From positions 29,897 through 93,896 of the forward strand of contig JAGBOF010000021.1 in the NCBI GenBank assembly GCA_017633985.1: 64,000 nucleotides of DNA, read 5' to 3'. The position numbers and the translations under genes were made by a program. Of the stretch, positions 55,647 to 62,719 are shown in pieces. This DNA is from Bacteroidales bacterium. GTDB taxonomy: Bacteria > Bacteroidota > Bacteroidia > Bacteroidales > P3. The notes beneath the pieces were generated by a model, which was given only the letters and a program-made list of their open reading frames with translations, did no database searches and was not told the DNA's origin. Position 1 is the first letter of the stretch, and each line of letters begins with the position of its first letter.

Positions 55647-56711
55647 TTAAAAAGCGTTATCGTTGTAATAAATATCTATCCTGTTATCTGATACCCAACT
55701 CGTGCTTGCTTTTAACCGGGAATCAATAACAGGATTTTTTATTCCCTTGTTAAACAGCACGTTGGAGGTAAATACGACGGCTTCGTCCCACAATCCCGAG
55801 TCCAAAAACGCCTGCAAAGTTTTTCTTCCGCCCTCAACGACCAACGAAGATACGCCTTCAAGATACAGACTGTCAATTATTTGCTGCAAATATCCGCTTT
55901 GATTGTTTATTTTCACGTATTGCAACGAAGAAGACGCTTTTTCGCCACGTAAATTATTGAAAATGATTGTTTTTTGCGTACCGTCGAAGAAATTCAGAGA
56001 GTGTGGCAGATTCAAATCCCTGTCATACACCGCCCTGATTGGGTTACGGCCTTGAATATAACGCACATTCAGCTGACAATCATCGTTTAAGACCGTGTTG
56101 GCACCTACCAAAAACGCATCGTTTTCGGCTCTCATCCTGTGAACCAACACCTTGGCGGCATCGTTTGTGAGCCAATACTTCTGACGGTCCTTTACAGCCG
56201 TTCCCTCTGGGTTTATATCTATGTATCCCTCAAGCGATTGCGCCGTTTTGAGAATGATATACGGCCGTTTTTTCTCCTGAAAACAAAAGAACCTGCGGTT
56301 TAAATACCTTCCCTGCTCCTTCTCAACGCCGCAAACTACCTCAATACCTGCATCTTGCAGCATTTGAATGCCTTTGCCCGCCACCTTGGGATTGGGATCG
56401 GTATTTGCAATCACACAACGCTTTATCTTGCTGTTAATCAACAGTTCCGCACACGGAGGAGTCTTTCCGTAATGACTGCACGGCTCCAAAGAAACATAAA
56501 CCGTCGCCTGTTGCAAAAGTTCCTTATTCTCAACGGAATTAACGGCATTGACTTCGGCGTGAGCCTTGCCGAATTGTTTGTGATAACCCTCTCCTATTAT
56601 CTGATTATCAACGACAACCACCGCGCCAACCATAGGATTCGGGGCAACACTCCCCGCACCTTTTTGTGCCAAAGCGAAACAACGCTGCATGAAAATCTTG
56701 TCTGTTTGCAT
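55647..56711 (-). CDS. ribD: Bifunctional riboflavin deaminase-reductase
   Basis: Catalyses two middle steps of riboflavin synthesis. 354 residues. The N-terminal deaminase domain has the zinc motif KAHAEVNAV (about 47-55) and LEPCSHYGKTPPCAELLI (about 74-91), both complete. The C-terminal reductase domain starts near 150 (RPYIILKTAQSLEGYI) with VLVHRMRAENDAFLVGANTV and SLVVEGGRKTLQAFL for NADPH/substrate binding. No FMN-riboswitch-sized leader fits: the ATG is only ~25 bp from the -7 box TAAATTTG (complement of 56735-56742). Its first codons contain the prmC promoter. Confidence 0.94.
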   Translation of the reverse strand: MQTDKIFMQRCFALAQKGAGSVAPNPMVGAVVVVDNQIIGEGYHKQFGKAHAEVNAVNSVENKELLQQATVYVSLEPCSHYGKTPPCAELLINSKIKRCVIANTDPNPKVAGKGIQMLQDAGIEVVCGVEKEQGRYLNRRFFCFQEKKRPYIILKTAQSLEGYIDINPEGTAVKDRQKYWLTNDAAKVLVHRMRAENDAFLVGANTVLNDDCQLNVRYIQGRNPIRAVYDRDLNLPHSLNFFDGTQKTIIFNNLRGEKASSSLQYVKINNQSGYLQQIIDSLYLEGVSSLVVEGGRKTLQAFLDSGLWDEAVVFTSNVLFNKGIKNPVIDSRLKASTSWVSDNRIDIYYNDNAF

Positions 56712-56728
56712 AATATTTTCTAATTTTG
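56698..56728 (+). promoter_or_regulatory. prmC promoter overlapping the ribD start
   Basis: TTG (56698-56700), 20 bp, TAATTTTG (56721-56728). The -33 box lies inside ribD codons 4-5. It crosses the opposing ribD -7 box (complement of 56735-56742), so the two promoters overlap face to face. Confidence 0.7.
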
Positions 56729-56752
56729 CAACTGCAAATTTACATTAATTTT

Positions 56753-57724
56753 ATGAAAACCAAGTCCAACCGCATAGGAGATATTGTCGATTACATACAT
56801 AACGAATTGAAAAACAAGTATCCGCAAAGTGAAATTAAGGCTTTGACAAATATTTTGTTCAAACACTACGCTGACATGGATTCGTCTCATTTACTGGCGT
56901 TTAAAGAAGATACCGTCAATGAGTCTTCGCTGCTGAATTTGGTTTTGGCGACCGAAAAGCTTAAAAAATATGTACCCGTACAATATATTATGGGGCGGAG
57001 TGAATTTTGCGGGCTTGAGATACGTTTGACTCCCGATGTTTTGATTCCACGTCCTGAAACCGAGGAACTTACGCTCAAAATCATCGACGCCGAAAAAGGC
57101 GGCAATTCTTCCTTAACGCCTAATTCTCCGACGGTTATCGACTTATGCTGCGGCAGCGGATGTATCGCATTGGCAATAAGCAAGTTTCTGCCCTTTGCGA
57201 AGGTTTCCGCACTAGATATAAGCCATAAAGCACTTGAAGTTTCGCTTCTGAATAACAAGCGTTTATCGCTCAATGTCTATTTCTTACAAGCCGATATAAC
57301 CCATGCGGCAGATCCTGATTTTTTGTCTTTAGTGAAAAATGTTTCTCTGGATGGTAACGGAAATTTAATGCAAATTTCCGCCGATAATACAACCGCCAAA
57401 TTTTTCGAAGAAGGCTTTGATATTATTGTTTCCAATCCGCCGTATGTTACAGAGAGCGAAAAACTTACGATGCAAAGGAATGTTCTTGATTACGAACCCC
57501 CTTTGGCTTTGTTCGTAAATGATGAAAATCCGCTTATTTTTTACAAAAATATTGCTTTTTTCGCTGAAAAATACCTCAAAACAGGCGGAAAAATGTATCT
57601 GGAGGTCAATAATTCTTTGGCTTCCCAGACAGCGGCATTATTTTCTGATAAACAATACATTAAATCCATAGAAAAAGACATTTTCGGCAAGGACAGATTT
57701 ATTTTTCTGCAAAAAAAAGCATGA
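56753..57724 (+). CDS. prmC: Release-factor glutamine methyltransferase
   Basis: Methylates the GGQ glutamine of RF1 and RF2. 323 residues from ATG at 56753; an in-frame TTG at 56726 is part of the promoter and is rejected. The N-terminal helical domain (about 1-85) has PVQYIMGRSEF, then LIPRPETEELTLKI. The SAM loop is VIDLCCGSGCIALAIS (about 124) and the catalytic NPPY is in DIIVSNPPYVTESE (about 225). The segment between strands 4 and 5 (about 185-215) is longer than usual, though no catalytic part is lost. The tRNA-Ser promoter overlaps the stop. Confidence 0.93.
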   Translation: MKTKSNRIGDIVDYIHNELKNKYPQSEIKALTNILFKHYADMDSSHLLAFKEDTVNESSLLNLVLATEKLKKYVPVQYIMGRSEFCGLEIRLTPDVLIPRPETEELTLKIIDAEKGGNSSLTPNSPTVIDLCCGSGCIALAISKFLPFAKVSALDISHKALEVSLLNNKRLSLNVYFLQADITHAADPDFLSLVKNVSLDGNGNLMQISADNTTAKFFEEGFDIIVSNPPYVTESEKLTMQRNVLDYEPPLALFVNDENPLIFYKNIAFFAEKYLKTGGKMYLEVNNSLASQTAALFSDKQYIKSIEKDIFGKDRFIFLQKKA

Positions 57725-57728
57725 AAAA

Positions 57729-57759
57729 TTTGTCAGTTCCGCAAATTGTTGTACTTTTG
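57729..57759 (+). promoter_or_regulatory. Promoter of tRNA-Ser (TGA)
   Basis: TTTG (57729-57732), 19 bp, TACTTTTG (57752-57759): both boxes at ideal spacing, 5 bp before the mature tRNA 5' end. Confidence 0.8.
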
Positions 57760-57764
57760 CACAC

Positions 57765-57849
57765 GGAGAGTTGGCAGAGTGGTCGATTGCGGCGGTCTTG
57801 AAAACCGTTGACTGTAACAGGTCCGGGGGTTCGAATCCCTCATTCTCCG
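57765..57849 (+). tRNA. tRNA-Ser (anticodon TGA)
   Basis: 85 nt. The acceptor stem is GGAGAGT/ATTCTCC, the anticodon arm GCGGT/ACCGT with loop CTTGAAA, there is a long variable arm, and the T arm is GGGTTCGAATCCC. CCA is not encoded. A reading frame on the opposite strand across it is spurious. Confidence 0.96.
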
Positions 57850-57896
57850 CAAGATTTCGTTTCATAATTATTCGTTTTAAATTTTAAAAAATTTTC

Positions 57897-57933
57897 CGAG
57901 CCGCAGTATTCCTTTCTGCGGTTCTTCTTTTTT
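57897..57933 (+). terminator. Terminator after tRNA-Ser (TGA)
   Basis: Stem CCGCAG (57901-57906) with CTGCGG (57916-57921), extended by a G-U and an A-U pair, followed by TTCTTCTTTTTT. Confidence 0.7.
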
Positions 57934-58134
57934 ATAACCCCATCCGCATGATTATTTTGCACCCAAGCGCATGATTCCAAATGATTTTCTTTAACAACCA
58001 ATCCGAATAATTCCTTTCTTTTGCACCCCCTTTGCAATGTTTTCACACCGCTAACAATGAATATTTTGCCGAAATTTCTTCTTTATCGGCGTTTTTTTCG
58101 TACCTTTGCAAATTATTTACCAAAAAACACTCAA

Positions 58135-58773
58135 ATGACGGATATTAAGTACATTAAAGAGCAATTCCCGTTCATAAACGACAGGCAGTCAGAGCAATTG
58201 GCGATGCTTGAAGACCTTTACGGGCAATGGAACGCAAAAATCAACGTTATTTCCCGCAAAGATATTGATAACATATTCATCCACCACATCTTACACTCAC
58301 TTTCCATTGCCAAAATCGTGCGCTTCCAACCCAATACCAAAATTCTGGACGTGGGCACGGGCGGCGGTTTCCCCGGCATTCCTTTGGCGGTTTTGTTCCC
58401 TTCGGCAAAATTTCATCTTATCGACCGTATCGCAAAGAAAATCAAGGTGGTAAATGCCGTTAAGGACGCACTGAATTTGAAGAACGTCACTGCCGAACAG
58501 ATTCCTTGCGAGGAGATTACGCAAAAATACGACTTTATTGTATCCCGTGCGGTGACTAATCTGCCTGATTTTCTGACGATAACGAAGAACAAACTGAACA
58601 ACAAACACAATAACGCCATCAAAAACGGCATCCTTTACCTCAAAGGCAACGACGCTGCTGCTGAACTTGCCGATTACAACGGTAAATACTTGATTCATAA
58701 CATTAAAGATTATTTCAAAGACGATTTCTTCGAGACCAAAACCATCGTCTACATACCGCTTGCGAACAAATAA
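58135..58773 (+). CDS. rsmG: 16S rRNA (guanine-527-N7) methyltransferase
   Basis: 212 residues from ATG at 58135, 26 bp after the -7 box TACCTTTG (58101-58108). The longer frame from 58021 starts upstream of that box and is rejected. Family motifs: FINDRQSEQLAML and YGQWNAKINVISRKD near the N-terminus, SAM loop ILDVGTGGGFPGIPLAVLFP (about 65-84), HLIDRIAKKIKVVNAV, and the rRNA-binding VSRAVTNLPDFL. It methylates the 530 loop of the small subunit. It is followed 18 bp later by the S9 peptidase, possibly in the same transcript. Confidence 0.94.
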   Translation: MTDIKYIKEQFPFINDRQSEQLAMLEDLYGQWNAKINVISRKDIDNIFIHHILHSLSIAKIVRFQPNTKILDVGTGGGFPGIPLAVLFPSAKFHLIDRIAKKIKVVNAVKDALNLKNVTAEQIPCEEITQKYDFIVSRAVTNLPDFLTITKNKLNNKHNNAIKNGILYLKGNDAAAELADYNGKYLIHNIKDYFKDDFFETKTIVYIPLANK

Positions 58774-58791
58774 ACACAAACACTATAAGAA

Positions 58792-61302
58792 ATGAAAAAA
58801 ATATTCGTTATGCTGGCTTTAGGATTGGGGCTTACATGCTCATTGTCAGCACAAAACGCCGTTGAGTCATACAAAACTACGACCCCCTACGGCTTCAACA
58901 AACCCGTGATGATCGACTCAACGTCCAATTCGGGCAAAAAATTCTCCGCATCCGCTTTTCTCTCCGCTCCGTCGGTTCCGAAAGATATGCCGATGCTTAA
59001 AGAAATCTTTGCAAACGACGGATTTGCAACGCTTTACAACTCATCAGACGATTTTACGGTGCAAACGCTTTATTTCCGCATAGTTTGCGATAAATACGAG
59101 AAGAAAACCATTGAAATTCTGACAAATGCAATGTTTTCTTTAAGTATTAATTCAACCAAAGAAAAGGATAAACAGACTTGTGAGCAGGAAATTGACACTA
59201 CAAAGTCTGTCAAGATAGAAAAAACATTCGAACCAGGCACTTATATCGTTGGTATTATGCTTATTACGGACAATAAAGATGCCGAATTCAAAATAAAAAC
59301 CACCGTCTCGCAGGATGAAAAAGAAAGCGCAGCCAAAAAGAAAAGCAATTTTTCGCAGGACAAAAACGGATTGACCTTAAAGACAATGCTTTGCGGCGAA
59401 AATCCTTATCAAGTCAGCGTCTCCGACGGGGGTAAATTCTACATGGTAAAGTATTATAACACAGACACTAAAGGCAAAAGCACTTACCGCATAGAAGTTC
59501 GCAGCACCAAGGATGACAAGATCGTGTTCCAAGACAGCAAAACGACTTCTTACTCATGGCTTACTAACTCTGATTCACTGTATTACAGAGACAAAACAGA
59601 TATCTATGTTGTGAATCCATTTAGCGGCGAGCGGCAATTGCTTTGTAGCAACATTCCCGAAGGAACTATCAACTTCTTGCCTGACAAAGAGCACTTTATA
59701 CTGTCGGTAACGGACAAAAAAGACAACACCAAAGAGGATTTGCACCGCATGTACCTGCCTGACGACAGGATACCCGGCTGGCGTGACCGCAGTTCGCTGT
59801 ACCTTTACTCCACAGACGGCTCGTTTCAACCCCTAACCTACTCATTCCGTTCCACTTATCTTAACGACATATCCCCCGACGGAAGCAAAATCCTGTTCTC
59901 GGTAAGCAAGGACTCCATAACCGCACGTCCGTTTACCTTCAACAGCATTTACCAATTGGATATCAAAACCTTACGCATCGATACGCTGGTCTTTGAAGAC
60001 GGATTCGTTTCTTCGGCGCAATACCTTAAAGACGGCAAAAACATAGTCTTAATCGCAGGCAATGAGGCGTTTAACTCCATCGGCTCAACGCTCAAAAAAG
60101 GCATGATACCTAATATTTTTAACAATTCGATCTATTTGATGAATATCGCCACCAAGCAGGTAAACCCTGTGGGCAAGAACTTCAATCCGTGCGTTAACAA
60201 GGTGATTGTCAGAAACAACGCCCTTTATTTGACATGCCAAAACAAAGACTCGGTAAGCGTCTACAAATATTCTTTAACTGGCGGCACCTATTCGCTTATA
60301 AATCTGAACGTTGACATAGCTGGTTCGTTTGATATTTCTGCGGACGAAAGTTTCGGGGCATATTACGGAGAAAATTACAACAAACCAAAACGTGTTTTTT
60401 CAGCCCGTTTTTCTGCACAAAACGCTGATATTACGGAAGTTTGCTTCCCGAAAAAGGACAATTTCGAGGAGCTGACAATAGGCACGATGGAGACGTTTTC
60501 CTTCAATATGCACAACTCACAAATCGACGGCAGATTGTACTATCCGTCTGATTTTGACGCAAATAAGAAGTATCCGATGATTGTCTATTACTACGGCGGA
60601 TGCGAACCGACGGACAAAAGTTTCGAAATGCGTTATTCGGCATGGCTGTACACCCAACAGGGCTACGTCGTTTACGTCATAAACCCTTCGGGTACAGTAG
60701 GTTGGGGACAGGAATTTGCAGCCCGCCACGTCAATGCATGGGGCGATTGGACGGCAGACGAAATCATAGAAGGCGTTAAGCGTGTCTGCAAGGCTAAAAG
60801 CTTCATTGACAGCAAGAAAATAGGCTGTATGGGGGCTTCCTACGGCGGATTTATGACCCAATATCTGCAGACCAAAACCGACATATTCGCTGCAGCCATT
60901 TCCCATGCTGGCATTTCCAACATAACTTCCTATTGGGGAGAGGGTTACTGGGGTTACTCCTACTCCGCAGCCGCATCGGCAGGATCCTACCCGTGGAACA
61001 ACCCGAAACTTTACACCGAACACTCGCCGCTGTTCAATGCCGACAAGATCGTAACGCCGCTTTTGTTGCTCCACGGCACATCCGACACCAACGTGCCTAT
61101 AGGCGAAAGCATCCAGATGTATAACGCATTGAAAATCTTGGGCAAAGAGGTGGAATTTATAACTGTCAAGGGCGAAAACCACGGCATCGTCGATTTCGAA
61201 AAACGCTTGCAGTGGAACAACACCATTTACGCATGGTTCGCCAAATGGCTTAAAGGCGACGCTTCGTGGTGGGAGTCAATGTACCCTGATGAGAAACTGT
61301 AA
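58792..61302 (+). CDS. Exported S9-family peptidase (prolyl oligopeptidase / DPP-IV type)
   Basis: 836 residues. Signal peptide MKKIFVMLALGLGLTCSLSA, cut before QNAV. The mature protein has an N-terminal pre-domain (about 25-190), a beta-propeller-like region (about 195-560) and the C-terminal alpha/beta-hydrolase domain. Catalytic Ser is S683 in GASYGGFM, Asp D765 in HGTSDTNVP, His H797 in KGENHGI, the correct order and spacing for family S9. FSFNMHNSQIDGRLYYPSDF opens the hydrolase part. It is probably periplasmic or surface-located, processing oligopeptides. Substrate preference cannot be read. Confidence 0.93.
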   Translation: MKKIFVMLALGLGLTCSLSAQNAVESYKTTTPYGFNKPVMIDSTSNSGKKFSASAFLSAPSVPKDMPMLKEIFANDGFATLYNSSDDFTVQTLYFRIVCDKYEKKTIEILTNAMFSLSINSTKEKDKQTCEQEIDTTKSVKIEKTFEPGTYIVGIMLITDNKDAEFKIKTTVSQDEKESAAKKKSNFSQDKNGLTLKTMLCGENPYQVSVSDGGKFYMVKYYNTDTKGKSTYRIEVRSTKDDKIVFQDSKTTSYSWLTNSDSLYYRDKTDIYVVNPFSGERQLLCSNIPEGTINFLPDKEHFILSVTDKKDNTKEDLHRMYLPDDRIPGWRDRSSLYLYSTDGSFQPLTYSFRSTYLNDISPDGSKILFSVSKDSITARPFTFNSIYQLDIKTLRIDTLVFEDGFVSSAQYLKDGKNIVLIAGNEAFNSIGSTLKKGMIPNIFNNSIYLMNIATKQVNPVGKNFNPCVNKVIVRNNALYLTCQNKDSVSVYKYSLTGGTYSLINLNVDIAGSFDISADESFGAYYGENYNKPKRVFSARFSAQNADITEVCFPKKDNFEELTIGTMETFSFNMHNSQIDGRLYYPSDFDANKKYPMIVYYYGGCEPTDKSFEMRYSAWLYTQQGYVVYVINPSGTVGWGQEFAARHVNAWGDWTADEIIEGVKRVCKAKSFIDSKKIGCMGASYGGFMTQYLQTKTDIFAAAISHAGISNITSYWGEGYWGYSYSAAASAGSYPWNNPKLYTEHSPLFNADKIVTPLLLLHGTSDTNVPIGESIQMYNALKILGKEVEFITVKGENHGIVDFEKRLQWNNTIYAWFAKWLKGDASWWESMYPDEKL

Positions 61303-61391
61303 CTAACGGATAATCCGACGCTTAAACACATAATTCATGACTGCTGATAAATTTTCTTGCCAAAAAATGCTGCCGTTAGAAAAATTTGGCG

Positions 61392-61399
61392 TAATTTTG
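61392..61399 (+). promoter_or_regulatory. -7 box of the 61419 gene
   Basis: TAATTTTG, 19 bp before the ATG at 61419. No clear -33 box is seen. Confidence 0.55.
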
Positions 61400-61418
61400 C
61401 CCGCAAGCAAGCGCAGTT

Positions 61419-62171
61419 ATGACAAAGGAGGAATGGGACATGACATATAAAGAATTTTGCGACAATCTTGTTTATTGTCAAGAGTTTAACGTCAGAAAGG
61501 ACAGCATTTCGGTCCATCAGCTGACGGAATTCTTGAGCGCATACTACAACAAACTTTTCAAATTCAAAAGGGATTTGACGATCATAGCCTATTCAAAGAG
61601 CAATATCGTTGACGCACAACCGTTTATCCAGGATATAAGCGAAGAATTGTTTGCCGATTGCATTGCGGCGTTGCAAAACATGGACTACTCCGATTTCTGC
61701 AGCCCCGATAACGAGAAAATCATCGCATACGGAATAAGCAACTGTATTTCAGCACTTAAAGACATTTCCAAAAGCTTTTCAAGGCTTAAGGACAGAAATT
61801 ACAGACAAAACTTCTTCGACCCGCATGTGGACTACTCCTATCACTGCAATCTGTCTGAAAATGAATTCCTTGAGTTGTACAACCACTACCTTGAATTGGG
61901 CTGTTACGGCAATCAGCGGCAGACGATGTTGTGTTTGAGGTACTTTATCCTCGGCGATCAGCGCCCTTACCTTCTGGAAAGCGTTATGTGGACAGGTAAA
62001 TTGGCACTTTTGGGACAGTTCCTCAAGGACATGCAATGCAACCAATCCAAGATAAGAAATTGGAACGAACACGCAGGTAAGATATTCACAGTCAAGAACA
62101 AACAAGGCGAAACGGTATTCGTCAACCCGGATAACATCAAAACCGAATATTCAAGAGTTTTCTCAAGATAA
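61419..62171 (+). CDS. Unrecognised protein at the edge of a possible mobile segment
   Basis: 250 residues, no signal peptide, no membrane segment, mixed helical composition. A perfect AAAGGAGG sits 8 nt before a second in-frame ATG at 61440 (MTYKEFCDNL), so the true start may be 61440; such a site is unusual here, where most genes lack one. C-terminal features are a Tyr-rich segment (HVDYSYHCNLSENEFLELYN), WTGKLALLGQFLKDM and GKIFTVKNKQGETVFVN. The C-terminal W-T-x-K pattern faintly recalls the RteC-type proteins of Bacteroides elements, but I would not assign it. A terminator follows, and a RepA-like ATPase operon lies downstream. Confidence 0.7.
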   Translation: MTKEEWDMTYKEFCDNLVYCQEFNVRKDSISVHQLTEFLSAYYNKLFKFKRDLTIIAYSKSNIVDAQPFIQDISEELFADCIAALQNMDYSDFCSPDNEKIIAYGISNCISALKDISKSFSRLKDRNYRQNFFDPHVDYSYHCNLSENEFLELYNHYLELGCYGNQRQTMLCLRYFILGDQRPYLLESVMWTGKLALLGQFLKDMQCNQSKIRNWNEHAGKIFTVKNKQGETVFVNPDNIKTEYSRVFSR

Positions 62172-62217
62172 ATTTTCTTTTTTAGAATTATTCATTTTTA
62201 ATTTTTAATTTAATTCA

Positions 62218-62263
62218 GGGCTTTAAATTCGTTCGTTTAAAGCCCATTTTTTTCTTTTTTCTT
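62218..62263 (+). terminator. Rho-independent terminator of the 61419 gene
   Basis: A 10-bp perfect stem, GGGCTTTAAA (62218-62227) with TTTAAAGCCC (62236-62245), an 8-nt loop TTCGTTCG, then a run rich in T to 62263. Confidence 0.92.
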
Positions 62264-62284
62264 CAAAAATTCACCCAACCGAGA

Positions 62285-62340
62285 ACTTTACCGCAATCGG
62301 TAAGGACTTTACCTTTCACTTTACAGAGGCTTTACCGCAA
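62285..62340 (+). repeat. Iteron-like short direct repeats
   Basis: ACTTTACCGCAA (62285-62296), ACTTTACC (62306-62313), ACTTTAC (62318-62324) and GCTTTACCGCAA (62329-62340). Spacing is irregular (21, 12 and 11 bp). Confidence 0.45.
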
Positions 62341-62441
62341 GGAAAAACGGCATTTTTCTTTGCCGCCTAATTACCTTATAATCAAATGGAAATAAAGAAT
62401 TAATTAAACTTTTTCTTTACGTATAGTTTTGTCTTTGAGGC

Positions 62442-62512
62442 TCGGGATAATTTTGCCGTGTCTTTCGGAAAAAAAGTAAAAACGGAGTATTTCCGCAAAA
62501 AATTATCCCCGA
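62442..62512. repeat. Nested inverted repeat before the ATPase operon
   Basis: The outer arms TCGGGATAATTTTGC (62442-62456) and GCAAAAAATTATCCCCGA (62495-62512) pair with small bulges. The inner arms CGGAAA (62466-62471) and TTTCCG (62490-62495) pair within. The left arm contains a TAATTTTG -7-like box, so an operator role is possible. Confidence 0.55.
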
Positions 62513-62527
62513 AAGCAAACGAAATTT

Positions 62528-62719
62528 ATGTATTTAAATGTAACATTCACAACAGAAGAGATGCAAAACGGCTTTGAGACAACGTTTTACGTATCGTGCG
62601 AAAAACCTGCGGCAAAGAAAGAACCCGAACAACGCAGGCAGATAGGATTCGTTCAGACTCCATTAAAAAAGGCTGACAATCAAGTAAATAACCCATTTAA
62701 CGCAGAGGAGGAATTTTAA
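62528..62719 (+). CDS. Small acidic-tailed protein upstream of the ATPase gene
   Basis: 63 residues, MYLNVTFTTEEMQNGFETTF at the N-terminus, followed by a lysine/proline-rich middle (EKPAAKKEPEQRRQIG) and the tail NPFNAEEEF. No family is recognised. The stop codon is immediately followed by the ATG of the ATPase gene (62720), which implies one transcript and coupled translation. The IGF-QTPLKKAD-PFNAEEEF pattern could be a short partner-binding peptide, but this is a guess. No signal or membrane segment is seen. Confidence 0.6.
   Translation: MYLNVTFTTEEMQNGFETTFYVSCEKPAAKKEPEQRRQIGFVQTPLKKADNQVNNPFNAEEEF

Larger units (their letters stand above)
62172..62527. other. Non-coding stretch upstream of the ATPase operon
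   Basis: 356 bp with a terminator (62218-62263), four ACTTTAC-type repeats (62285-62340), two -7-like boxes (TAGTTTTG 62424-62431, TAATTTTG 62448-62455) and a nested inverted repeat (62442-62512). No gene is seen. The combination of short direct repeats and a large stem before a replication-type ATPase resembles a control or origin region; this is inference. Confidence 0.6.

Noticed and set aside
57638..57865. 75-residue open frame on the minus strand
   Set aside because: It crosses tRNA-Ser (TGA) and the end of prmC on the opposite strand.
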